A stretch of 64,000 nucleotides of DNA from Dictyobacter vulcani (GTDB taxonomy: Bacteria > Chloroflexota > Ktedonobacteria > Ktedonobacterales > Ktedonobacteraceae). This document shows, in pieces, positions 30,343 through 41,030 of this stretch. The position numbers and the translations under genes were made by a program. The DNA lies in the NCBI RefSeq assembly GCF_008974265.1, contig NZ_BKZW01000004.1, positions 124,001-188,000 of the forward strand, in the 5' to 3' direction. Numbering within the stretch: the first letter of the stretch is position 1; each line of letters starts with the position of its first letter. The notes below the pieces were generated by a model that saw only the letters and a program-made list of their open reading frames with translations, was not told the origin of the DNA and searched no databases.

Positions 30343-31745
30343 ATGACCATCACTACTCGACCGCGCACTCTTGGTGAATTGCGTGATAGTGGCTATCAGG
30401 TGCTTTCGGTTAAAGCAGAGATGCGAAAGAATCTGATCCAGAAGATTCGTGACGGAGAAGAGCTATTCCCAGGGATTATTGGCTACGAGGATACTGTGAT
30501 TCCTCAAATAGAGAACGCGATCCTCTCAGGTCAGGATATGATTTTCCTGGGGGAGCGCGGACAAGCCAAGACTCGTATTGCGCGTAGTCTGGTCAATTTG
30601 TTAGATGAATTCGTGCCTGCGATCGCGGGCAGTGAAATTAATGATGATCCGTTTGAGCCTATCAGTAAGGCGGGTCGCGATAAAATTGCTGAATTTGGAG
30701 ATCGTACGGAGATTGAGTGGATTCCCCGGGATCGCCGCTATGGTGAAAAATTGGCGACCCCGATATTACGATCTCTGATCTGGTCGGTGAGGTTGACCCG
30801 GTTCGTGTGGCGGAAGGCCGTTATCTTTCGGATGAGTTGACTATCCACTATGGGATGATTCCGCGTACGAATCGTGGTATCTTCTGTATTAATGAGCTAC
30901 CGGATCTGGCGGAGCGCATCCAGGTTGGTCTGCTCAATATTATGGAAGAGCGCGATGTGCAGATCCGTGGATATAAGATTCGCTTGCCGTTGGATGTCTA
31001 TGTGGTGGCCAGTGCCAACCCTGAGGACTATACCAACCGTGGTCGTATCATTACGCCTTTGAAGGACCGTGTGGGTTCGGAGATTCGCACGCATTATCCT
31101 CTGACCATTGATCATGAGATTATGATCATGGAGGAGGAGAGCAGTAAGATGCTGACCGATGGACTGGATGTCACGGTGCCGCAGTTTATGAAGGAGATCG
31201 TGGCGGAAGTTACGCATCTGGCTCGCAGTAGCAACGATATCAGTCAGCGTTCCGGTGTGAGTGTGCGTGTTACGGTAGCAAATTATGAGAACGTGCTCAG
31301 TAATGCCAGTCGCCGCGCCCTGCGCCTCAAAGAGCGTCAGGTTGTGCCACGCGTCAGCGATCTTGAAGCCATTATTGCTTCGACCAGTGGTAAAATCGAG
31401 TTGGATACCGTTGGTGATGTCAAAGAAGAGCGTGTGGTTAAAAAGTTGATCAATGGCGCGATCATGAGCGTCTTTGGTCAGTACTTTGAGCCCAAGGAAT
31501 TTGAGCAGTTGGTGGCCGGCTTTGAGCGTGGTCTCAATGTCCAGGTCGGAGACGATATGCCCTCGATGGAATATGTGAATCAGCTCTCCAAGGTTGGTGG
31601 TTTGAGTAAGGCCATCGACAAACTCAGTGGCCGTGGCAATCCCGCTACGATTGCCTCTACCGTCGAGTTTATCCTTGAAGGACTCCATCTTAATCGTCGT
31701 CTTAATAAGGATGCAGTAGGTGGTAAGACTCGCTATCGACGCTAA
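30343..31745 (+). CDS. MoxR/BchI-like AAA+ ATPase (one frame break)
   Basis: About 468 residues in two frames joined near 30765, where ACCCCGATATT seems to lack one base (expected TPDITISDLVGEVDP). Features: Walker A-like FLGERGQAKTRIARSL; GIFCINELPDLAERIQ as Walker B/sensor region; VVASANPEDYTNRGR as sensor 1; and PLKDRVGSEIRTHYP as arginine-finger region, all as in Mg-chelatase subunit I and MoxR proteins. These ATPases act with a VWA-domain partner to remodel or metallate a client protein. The VWA gene follows at three bases, so the two form an operon and presumably a complex. The client is unknown; no chlorophyll or gas-vesicle genes are nearby. Confidence 0.9.
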
Positions 31746-31748
31746 AGG

Positions 31749-33890
31749 ATGCGCACCATGTTCAATCGTTTTAACCGCAATCGCTATGGCTACACACGCT
31801 GGGATGGAACGCAGAAGATCGACGGCGTAGATGCGGATGATATTCTCAACGCATTGGCCGATGATTATATGGAGGATGGCAACCTGCAGCAGGCGCTCAA
31901 GCGCTTGATGCAGGACGGCGTCAAGGGCCAGGATGGCAAGCGTGCTATGGGCTTGCGCGAGATGATGGAGCGCATGCGTAATAGCCGCAAAGAGCAACTC
32001 AGTCGCTATAACATGGCCTCGGGCGTCATGGATGACCTGCGCGAAAAGCTGGAAGAGATCAAGCAGATGGAGCGTGATGGCATCCAGCAACGTCTCGATG
32101 GCAAGCAACCATCCTCTGAAAATCAAGCCAGCCAGCCCCAGCAGGGCCAATCTGGTCAGGAGGGCCAGACATCCCAGGATCAGCAGTCTCAAGCCGGCCA
32201 ATCTGGTCAGTCGGGACAGGCTGGCGACTCGGATGGCCTGACATCTGAGCAGAAGCAGCGTATGCTGGAGATGATTGCGAAGCGTAAGCAAGATTTCCTG
32301 GATGGTCTGCCGCAGGATGTGCCGGGTCAGATCAAGGGCTTATCTGATTATGATTTCATGGATCAAGAGGCGCGTGATAAGTTCAATGAGCTGGTGCAGG
32401 GCTTGCAGCAGCAAATGATGCAGCAATTTTTTCAGGGTATGCAGCAGTCGTTGCAGAATATGAGTCCTGAAGATGTCGCGAATATGCGCGAGATGATCCG
32501 GGACCTGAATAAGATGCTGCGTGAGCGCCAGGAGGGCCTTGAGCCTGACTTCGATTCGTTTATGCAGAAGCATGGTCAGTATTTTCCGGGTGTGAACTCG
32601 CTGGATGATCTGATCGAGCAGATGCAGATGCAGTCGGCGGCCATGCAGGGCATCATGGATAATCTTTCGCCTGATCAACGTCAGGAGCTCCAGGATCTGA
32701 TGGAGCAGATGATGGGTGACGATCGATCCGTGTGGATATGATGGAGCTGGCGCAAAATCTGGAGGCGATCGCGCCTTCTGAGCAGATGCGTACCCGTTTC
32801 CGTTTCCGTGGTGATGAGTCACTGCCGCTGAATGAAGCTATGCGTATGATGGGCCGCATGCAACAGATGGATGGCCTGGAGGAGCAGTTTCAGGAGGCGC
32901 GTCGTCTGGATAATATCGAGGCCATCGATAGTGAGAAGGTCAAGGATCTGCTGGCGATGATGAATATCAGTCGGTCGAGCAACTCAAGGAACTGATGAAG
33001 ACCCTTGAGGAGGCTGGCTATATTCAGAAGAAAGGCAACCGCTGGAACTGACCGCCCGCGGTATGCGCAAAATCGGTCAGAAGGCCTTGCAGGATATCTT
33101 TAACAAGATGAAGCGCGACGGCTTCGGACGGCATGTGAGTCCGTTCCGTGGTGTGGGTGGTGAGCGTACCGATGAGAGTAAGCCCTATCAATTCGGTGAT
33201 GCCTTCCTGCTCGACCTGGAGAAAACGTTGATGAACTCTGTCCATCGACGTGGCGTTGGCACGCCTGTACAGCTGCAAAAGGACGACTTCGAGGTCTACC
33301 GGACCGAGTTCACCACGCAGTCCTCAACGGTCCTGATGATCGATATGAGTCTGAGTATGGTGTATAATGGGTGTCAGCAAGCGGCCAAAAAGGTCGCGGT
33401 GGCCCTGGAGAGCCTGATCCGCTCACAGTTCCCACGCGACAACCTGTACATCGTCGGCTTCTCCTTCATGGCTCGCGAGTACAAGCCCAACGAGCTGATG
33501 GAGCTGAGCCGTTATGATAATGATCGTGGCACCAATATGGCCCATGGCCTGATGTTGTCGCGCCAACTGCTCGCCAGGCAGCGCGGCACCAACAAGCAGA
33601 TCATCATGATCACCGACGGCGTCCACCGTCTGGCACGAGGAAGAATACGGCTGGCAATTCGCCTACCCGAGTCCTCTGGCGGAGCAGCAGACCCTGTTGG
33701 AGGCCAGCGTTGTACGCGTGACGGTATCACCATCAACACCTTCATGCTCTATGATGATAACTGGATGGTTGCCTTCGTCAATCAGCTAGCCGAGCTCAAT
33801 CGTGGCCGTACCTTTTATACCGACAAAGACAACCTGGGAGAATATCTCCTGGTTGATTACCTGAATAGTAAGCGGAAGTTAGTATCGTAA
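31749..33890 (+). CDS. VWA-domain protein, partner of the MoxR-like ATPase (frame broken several times)
   Basis: Four frames combine into about 715 residues. The first 330 include a Q/S/G-rich low-complexity linker at residues 118-162, then Q- and M-rich helices. A middle part reads EQLKELMKTLEEAGYIQKKG. The C-terminal VWA domain has the MIDAS motif DMSLSM with TNMAHGL and ITDG downstream. Breaks lie near 32715, 32970 and 33050, and a compensated pair lies near 33625 and 33715. Each restores a sensible sequence when one base is added (for example EEEYGWQFAYPSPLAEQQ between the last two). The order ATPase then VWA matches BchI-BchD and MoxR-CoxE-like pairs. The role is probably metal-dependent assembly or activation of a protein, but the target is unknown. 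Confidence 0.85.
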
Positions 33891-33892
33891 TT

Positions 33893-34614
33893 ATGTCTGA
33901 AGAAGTCTCACCTGTATTCCAGGCTGGACTGACACAGCTGGGTCTCTCCCCACAGGTGGGAGAGGCCTTCCTGCGTTATCGCCAGGAGCTCCTGGATTGG
34001 AATGCCCGTTTTAATCTGACCGCCATCAAGGATCCAGAGGAAGTGATGATCAAGCACTTTCTGGATTCGCTCTCCCTGCTGCAAGTCTATGAGCGGCAGC
34101 AAGAGATCCGCCTGCTCGATATCGGCACCGGACCCGGTTTTCCCGGCCTGCCGCTCAAGCTGGCGCGGCCCGACTGGCATGTTACGCTGATTGAAGCCAC
34201 CGGCAAGAAAACTACTTTTTTGCAGCATATCGTCGATGTGTTCGAGCTCAAAAACGTCGAGATCATCCATGGCCGGGCCGAAGATATCGCCCATAAACGC
34301 GCCTATCGTGGAGCCTATGATCTCGTCACCGCCCGTGCCGTCACCGCCCTCGCCGGCCTGCTGGAATGTTGCGCCCCTTCTGTAAAGTTGGCGGCACCAT
34401 CCTCCTACCCAAAAAAGGCGACATGACCGACGAATTCACCCAGGGCAAACGCGCCGCCAACCTGCTCGGCATCCGACTCAAAGCCGACATCCCCGTCACC
34501 CTCCAGGGACTCAACGACGGCCGCCGCCTGCTGCAATGGGAACAACAAAAGCCCTGCCCACCCCAATATCCTCGTCCATGGGCCGTCCTCACCAAAAATC
34601 CCCTCTCCACGTAG
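33893..34614 (+). CDS. rsmG: RsmG, 16S rRNA (guanine-N7)-methyltransferase (frame-shifted)
   Basis: About 240 residues after joining two frames near 34370. The N-terminal part has the family signature WNARFNLTAIKDPEEVMIKH and FLDSLSLL, then the SAM-binding motif LLDIGTGPGFPGLPLK and LIEATGKKTTFLQH, and ARAVTALAGLLE. The second frame has VGGTILLPKKGD and ends YPRPWAVLTKNPL, the usual RsmG/GidB C-terminus. It methylates G527 of 16S rRNA with SAM. It starts three bases after the VWA gene. A 34-base inverted repeat starts 25 bases after the stop. Confidence 0.93.
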
Positions 34615-34639
34615 GCATCGCCCCGCCCCGCTCCGTACC

Positions 34640-34673
34640 GTAGCGGCAGCCTTCACGGCCTATTAGGCCCGCC
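34640..34673. repeat. Left 34-base inverted repeat of a 2-kb cassette (family R end)
   Basis: GTAGCGGCAGCCTTCACGGC continues as CTATTAGGCCCGCC. The reverse complement with a single mismatch lies at 36594-36627. The two bracket a 2-kb, AT-richer stretch inserted between rsmG and the ABC-2 exporter genes. Confidence 0.85.
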
Positions 34674-35032
34674 CGTGCAATTTACAACGTTAACGAACTC
34701 TGCACCTTATCGGCAGCGACGGCAAAGCAGAGAGAGCGCCAATTTCGGCACCTTATCAGCAGCGTAGACACGATTTTGGCGGCTCACGCTGCCGATAATG
34801 GGAGTTTCTCCGCACTGTTGGTTTTCTTGCATTCTTGGGACGTACCCGCTCCCAGCGCAGGGAGGAGAAGGTTCGTCAAGACCAGCGTCACGCAAGCTAT
34901 CATGAAGTACAAAGCGGGAAGTAAGAGAAGATTGAGCATGACTTGAGAGGCAATACGGGTTTGACCTATCTGGCCTGTTTTTCTTCTCCTTTGATCTGTA
35001 CTGGTTGTCTATTTTCTCGTATCCAGCACGAA

Positions 35033-35287
35033 TTACCCCTTACTTGTTCTGTTCTTGCTTCCCACTCTGGTGTACAACCTGCGCTGTAGTGAGGGGTTGC
35101 TCACAAAGCTGGGAAACAAAGCGAAGGCCGCATAGTGCTCATCGGAAGAGAAATCAGCGACGGCATCAGCAACATAGAAAACAAGAATATCACGCATGAA
35201 AGCATTCAAGCTTGTGGCAACACAGCCTTTATTGAGATAGGGCTCTTTGAGCAGCTCCTCGATAAGCGAACTGGCGTACTCCTGGCC
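35033..35287 (-). pseudogene. Open remnant of an unknown protein
   Basis: An 85-codon open stretch bounded by stops, with protein-like composition (EYASSLIEELLKEPYLNKG, then SLNAFMRDILVFYVADAVAD and HYAAFALFPSF) but no start codon at its beginning; the only Met is internal. It lies inside the 2-kb cassette. It may be the tail of a gene disrupted when the cassette formed. I do not recognise the family, and chance openness cannot be excluded. Confidence 0.3.
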
Positions 35288-35422
35288 CTACCTCAAATCA
35301 GAAGATTGAAATGAAGCTTTTGTTTAAAGTACTACATTATAAACATAAAGCATGATAAATTATTATAGTGCGTCAGAATAAAAGAAAGGAGCTCAACACG
35401 CATTAAGAAAGGATCGAAGCCG

Positions 35423-35551
35423 ATGTCTAGCCCATTGCACCGCAAACGGTATGCCACGGATCTTACAGAAACGATACGACCGTTTCTCTTCAAAGTATTT
35501 CGCAAGAAGGGAGATGTGGAGAGTTTGATTAAGACGACAGAAGATCCATAA
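35423..35551 (+). CDS. 42-residue hypothetical protein
   Basis: It begins MSSPLHRKRYATDLTETIRP and ends TTEDP, with AAGGATC 11 bases upstream of the ATG. The RKRYATDLT segment faintly resembles the start of IS5-type transposases, but the rest does not continue that match. It lies 36 bases before the secreted-protein gene and inside the inverted-repeat cassette, so it could be a leader ORF, an independent small protein or a transposase scrap. Confidence 0.4.
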   Translation: MSSPLHRKRYATDLTETIRPFLFKVFRKKGDVESLIKTTEDP

Positions 35552-35587
35552 CGACTTTAGAAATGTTCTTTTTGAAAGAAGGAGAAG

Positions 35588-36244
35588 ATGGCTTTTATGA
35601 AAAAGCTAAACACACTGGTTGCAGCCCCTTTGCTTGGCCTCACAGTAAGTTTTGCTGTTTTATCGGGTGTCGCCTCTGCCCATTCACCTGCTAACGCGCA
35701 CGGTTCGAATGTGACACACGCGCATCAGCAGAACACATCAGCTGCTAAAAACTATCGTTCCGATCACTTCAGAAAGTGTAAGCCTACTCGAATAAAATCG
35801 ATCGCAGGAGGGCCAGTGGCATTGACAACCACGTTCACTCCAATCCCAGGAGAGAGCTTTACTGTCCCATCTAACTGTGCCTTCACCATGGAGGATCAAA
35901 TCACCGTTCACCAAACGGGACAAAATACGCCTGAAAATTTTCCGTCTACTGTCACCTGCCAACTTGTTGATAGTAGAAACAACGTAATCGGGCATGCAGA
36001 AAATGACATAGACGAAGACGCGTCAAATGCTTCGTTCCCACTTAATGCTAACGTAGAACCCACGCGCATGGAGGACGAGTACTCAATCCCAGTCACCTAC
36101 CACGTAGAATGTAAGTACCTTCCACCCTCAGGCACTACACCTACGGATCTAACAATTAGATCAAGCGGAAATGTGGTCATTGGTCAGCCTGTTAACACAT
36201 GCGACTTCGAGTCGGAGGATGCCAAGCGAACAGAGTGTGACTAA
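35588..36244 (+). CDS. Secreted protein of unknown function
   Basis: 218 residues. A signal peptide is clear: MKK, a hydrophobic core (LVAAPLLGLTVSFAVLSGVA) and an ASA-H cleavage site near residue 31. The mature part is hydrophilic and rich in Thr/Asn/His, with an early histidine-rich stretch (HSPANAHGSNVTHAHQQ). At least six cysteines could form disulfides, and the C-terminus reads CDFESEDAKRTECD. No known domain was recognised; the beta-rich pattern (ALTTTFTPIPGESFTVPSN) suggests an immunoglobulin-like extracellular fold, a guess. The AAGGAGAAG ribosome site lies well before the second Met-rich start. Flanking inverted repeats suggest it arrived as a cassette. Confidence 0.7.
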   Translation: MAFMKKLNTLVAAPLLGLTVSFAVLSGVASAHSPANAHGSNVTHAHQQNTSAAKNYRSDHFRKCKPTRIKSIAGGPVALTTTFTPIPGESFTVPSNCAFTMEDQITVHQTGQNTPENFPSTVTCQLVDSRNNVIGHAENDIDEDASNASFPLNANVEPTRMEDEYSIPVTYHVECKYLPPSGTTPTDLTIRSSGNVVIGQPVNTCDFESEDAKRTECD

Positions 36245-36371
36245 CTGGTTTTCCCGCCAAGGGCATGGGTGAAGAACGCATCAAGGCGCACCAAGTTGAT
36301 CGACTGCTGGCGAGCAGTTCACCATCCACATATCCGGCATCGACAATCTGTTCCTCGATCTGTTCCTGTGG

Positions 36372-36415
36372 CACGAAGCCTCATGTCTCTGTGGACAGAA
36401 ACATGAGGCTTCGTG
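36372..36415 (+). terminator. Hairpin after the secreted-protein gene
   Basis: A perfect 15-bp stem (CACGAAGCCTCATGT and complement) with a 14-base loop, about 130 bases after the stop; no T-run follows. It may be a terminator or an insertion scar. The remaining 200 bases up to the right inverted repeat show no gene. Confidence 0.5.
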
Positions 36416-36593
36416 GGCAATGAGGCAATCAAGCAGAATCCTTTCAATCGTGTGATCATTTCTGTTCATTTGTTCCTTCGTACCTTACTCCCATATTATG
36501 ATAATCACCAGGTCTACGTTCCACTCTTTAATGGCTCTTGAGTATGAACGGACCGGATTACAGCGCTAAGCCCTTAGCGTTGTAAATTTCTCC

Positions 36594-36627
36594 GGCGGGC
36601 CTGATAGGCCTTCACGGCTGCCGCTAC
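36594..36627. repeat. Right 34-base inverted repeat of the 2-kb cassette (family R end)
   Basis: The reverse complement of 34640-34673 with one difference. Its last four bases overlap the stop region of the leftward ABC-2 permease gene (36624), so the cassette junction touches that gene's very end. Confidence 0.85.
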
Positions 36628-37394
36628 GTGTAGCGGCGCAGGCTTATATTCCAGGCCTGGTGGACGATGGCGATGGCTAGCGCGCCTGTCGCTATACCAA
36701 TCAGCGGTAGCAGCGGATTGCTTTTGCCTGTGAGTATTCCTGCGGGAAAGGTGGCCAGAAAGGCGAAGGGCAGGATATAGATCAGGCAGAAGCGTAAGGG
36801 CTGGCGGTAGATATCCACGGGATAGCGCCCGAATTGCCAGAGTGCGCTATAGAGTACATCCAGGTCCATGGATGGTACCCACAGGCTGAGGCAAGCCAGC
36901 AGGACGCGGGCAGCCCAGGCGATGATCAGTCCGACTGCTAACAGAATCAGCCAGCCAAGGATGCTCCACCCGGTAGGTATAGTGCCCAGGTTGTGCCAGC
37001 CGATGGCTACGACTAGCAGGCCCGGCAGTACCTGGGATAGTGCGAGCGGCTCACATTTTCCCAGGCTGAGCATGAACAGGCTGGATACAGGTTGGACCAG
37101 GGCACTATCAAGTTTGCCGTCTCTGACCTGACCGGCGAACCAGCTTAAATTCGGTTCGACAAATGTTGCGTAGATCCCGCTGACGATCTGGAAGGTGCCG
37201 AGTAAGCTCATCGACTCGCCGAGGCTCCAGCCGCCCAGCGTGCGGGTCTGGGTATAGACAGCTCCCAGTACCAGGAAGCTGGCGGTGATATTCAGGATAG
37301 TCAATAACAGCTGAAAGAGCAGGTTGGCCCGAAATGTTAACTCTCGTCTCAGTGAAAGTGAGAAGCTGGCCGCCAGGATTCTGATGAGTTTCAT
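36624..37394 (-). CDS. ABC-2 type exporter permease (DUF990-like), second subunit
   Basis: 256 residues with about six membrane helices. An amphipathic start (MKLIRILAASFSLSLRRELT) is followed by LLFQLLLTILNITASFLVLG, and the family-typical ESMSLLGTFQIVSGIYATFV and QVRDGKLDSALVQPVSSLF. This corresponds to the COG3694-type permease that pairs with a COG4587-type permease and a COG4586-type ATPase. It lies seven bases after its partner. Substrate unknown; drug, lipid or polysaccharide export are possible. The stop lies in the family R repeat. Confidence 0.85.
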   Translation of the reverse strand: MKLIRILAASFSLSLRRELTFRANLLFQLLLTILNITASFLVLGAVYTQTRTLGGWSLGESMSLLGTFQIVSGIYATFVEPNLSWFAGQVRDGKLDSALVQPVSSLFMLSLGKCEPLALSQVLPGLLVVAIGWHNLGTIPTGWSILGWLILLAVGLIIAWAARVLLACLSLWVPSMDLDVLYSALWQFGRYPVDIYRQPLRFCLIYILPFAFLATFPAGILTGKSNPLLPLIGIATGALAIAIVHQAWNISLRRYT

Positions 37395-37400
37395 TGTAAC

Positions 37401-38171
37401 TTAACCTCCGATGGCTGTATAGCGGCGTAGGCCGGACCGCCAGATGAGTTGGAGGGCCAGCGCAAACACGAGGATCCAGAGGATCTGCCAGCCATAGCCG
37501 CTCAGGATCTGGCTCTGCTGTAGTCCGGAGCTCATGATCTCGGCGGGAAAGCCCAGCAGGGCATACATGGGCGCTATTTCTCCCAGAATGTGCAGGTTGG
37601 CAGGAAAAAGTGCGATCGGGGCCGCTGAACCTCCGAGCAGGAAGATCAGTGTTTCACCAAAGCTGACGATGGCGTGCGCCTGCTCGCTCCAGAAGGCTGA
37701 AAGTGCCAGCAGGTATGTGAAGAGAAAGCGCAGGATCGCGGCCAGCAGCAGCGCCGGTAGCGCCAGGAGTATCATCCTCACATCCCATGTGGTTCCCATG
37801 CCAATCCCGACGATGATCAGCAGGGGGAGTCCAAATAGCAGATGCAGTACACGCAGCGCGATATTTGTGCCCAGTGGCCCGAGTATAACCGGTTGCGGCT
37901 TAAGCAATTGCTGACTGAATGTTCCGTCGTAGATGCCGTTGGCAACGGTATGGTTTTCATAAGAGACCGTCATTAGCTGAACGGCCAGCAGGGCCACATA
38001 ATAGGTTGAGATCTGGTGATTGCCGGGAAGCGCCACCGACCAGATGGCGAGCCCGATCAAGGGGGCCACCATCTGGTTGATGATCAAGGTTAGCAGAAAG
38101 GCGCGCCATGCCAGCCATTGCAGGATCTCGCGTTGGGTCGAGATCACGAGTAAGTGCAGGATACGCCTCAT
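37401..38171 (-). CDS. ABC-2 type exporter permease, first subunit
   Basis: 256 residues, six membrane segments. The N-terminus (RRILHLLVISTQREILQWLA) and the loops VALLAVQLMTVSYENHTVAN and GIYDGTFSQQLLKPQPVIL are typical of ABC-2 permeases of the same family as the next gene. Its start overlaps the end of the ATPase gene by four bases, so the three genes form a tight operon (ATPase, permease, permease). Confidence 0.85.
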   Translation of the reverse strand: MRRILHLLVISTQREILQWLAWRAFLLTLIINQMVAPLIGLAIWSVALPGNHQISTYYVALLAVQLMTVSYENHTVANGIYDGTFSQQLLKPQPVILGPLGTNIALRVLHLLFGLPLLIIVGIGMGTTWDVRMILLALPALLLAAILRFLFTYLLALSAFWSEQAHAIVSFGETLIFLLGGSAAPIALFPANLHILGEIAPMYALLGFPAEIMSSGLQQSQILSGYGWQILWILVFALALQLIWRSGLRRYTAIGG

Positions 38172-39151
38172 GCGATGCCCTCCCGATAGACCTGATCCAT
38201 GACGCGCTCCAACGGCGGATTTTCAATGGCCAGGTCGATGACCGTACACTCGGCCAGGAGCCGTGTGGTGACTGCGGCAACCTGATCACGCTGTACACGC
38301 AGGGCAACCTTGCGGTCCTCTGTCTCCACCACCTCACCATAACCACTCCAATCAGGACATAGCTCATCGGAGATGGCGACCTTGAGGAGTTTATAGGATG
38401 ACAGCGTGGCTGCAAGCTCCTCCAATCTACCATCATACTGCAATCTTCCCTTATCGATCAGCACGATACGCTTGCAGAGTGTCTCCACATCGGCCATATA
38501 GTGGCTGGTCAGCAGGATGGTCGCGTGCGTCTCGCGGCTATAGGTGGCGATAAAGCGGCGCATCATCTGTATGGCCGTGACATCCAGTCCCAGCGTTGGC
38601 TCATCCAGGAACAGGAGTCGTGGCTGATAGATCAAGGCCAGAGCCAGGCCGCAGCGCATCCGTTCACCCAGGCTCAGGGCACGGATCTGCCGTCGCAATA
38701 GCTGCTCCAGATCCAGCATCTCGACCAGCACCGCCAGGCTTTTCTTGAAGTCCGTATCCGACACCTCATAGATCAATTGCTGGAAGCGTAGCGAGTCCAG
38801 CACCGTCAGCTCACCTGGACCACTGATCGGCTGACTGCCACGAATCAAGGCGATCTGCCGCAAAAAAGCTGGCTCGCGTCGCCAGGGAATAGCGCCGAGC
38901 GCCCTGACCTCGCCACGCGTTGGATGCAGGATACCACTCAACATTTTCAGTGTCGTTGTTTTGCCCGCACCATTCGGCCCGATAAAGCCGACCACCTCAC
39001 CGCTATCCACTGTAAACGAGATATTCTCTACCGCATGAATCTCGCGATAGGTGCGGTGAACCACCGAGACCAGTGCGGCCCGCAAGCCAGCCTCTCGTAA
39101 CGGAGCCTTATAAACCATTGTTAGATCCTGGACATCAATCACAGAAACCAT
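38168..39151 (-). CDS. ABC-2 exporter ATP-binding protein
   Basis: 327 residues from the ATG at 39151, chosen because GGGAGGAAAG lies just upstream; the frame is open to 39301 but that stretch is not conserved-looking. Walker A is GPNGAGKTTTLKML, the signature LSLGERMRCGLAL and Walker B LLFLDEPTLGLD, with H-loop LLTSHYM. An insertion after the first strand (APLREAGLRAALVSVVHRTY) is characteristic of COG4586-type ATPases. First gene of the leftward exporter operon. Confidence 0.92.
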   Translation of the reverse strand: MVSVIDVQDLTMVYKAPLREAGLRAALVSVVHRTYREIHAVENISFTVDSGEVVGFIGPNGAGKTTTLKMLSGILHPTRGEVRALGAIPWRREPAFLRQIALIRGSQPISGPGELTVLDSLRFQQLIYEVSDTDFKKSLAVLVEMLDLEQLLRRQIRALSLGERMRCGLALALIYQPRLLFLDEPTLGLDVTAIQMMRRFIATYSRETHATILLTSHYMADVETLCKRIVLIDKGRLQYDGRLEELAATLSSYKLLKVAISDELCPDWSGYGEVVETEDRKVALRVQRDQVAAVTTRLLAECTVIDLAIENPPLERVMDQVYREGIA

Positions 39152-39372
39152 CGAAACTTTCCTTCCCTCTTGCATAAGCTTCACTGTTCTGTGCATGCAT
39201 GCAACCATCCGCTGTCCGAGCCGGCCCTGCTCTTGATGGACAACAAGAATACTATACGACACTAATGCAAGAATTGAGAGTAGCTTATCTCTGGTGAGCA
39301 CGAGGTGGCGCTATAAGCAGCATTGCAGCCAGCAAGTCTACATTTGCACTTGAGAATTTTACATGATATCGC

Positions 39373-41004
<1,632 letters not shown>

Positions 41005-41030
41005 TCAATACACCTTCCTGGTGTCTCGCA

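Noticed and set aside
30897-32291. 464-codon open frame on the minus strand
   Set aside because: It lies wholly opposite the MoxR and VWA genes, whose motifs are clear; its composition is an antisense shadow of their codon use. The same holds for the long minus frames at 25498-26427 and 28388-29161.
35005-35199. 64-codon plus-strand ORF in the cassette
   Set aside because: Low-quality composition (Cys/Ser/Arg-rich tail) and opposite to a more protein-like minus-strand remnant.
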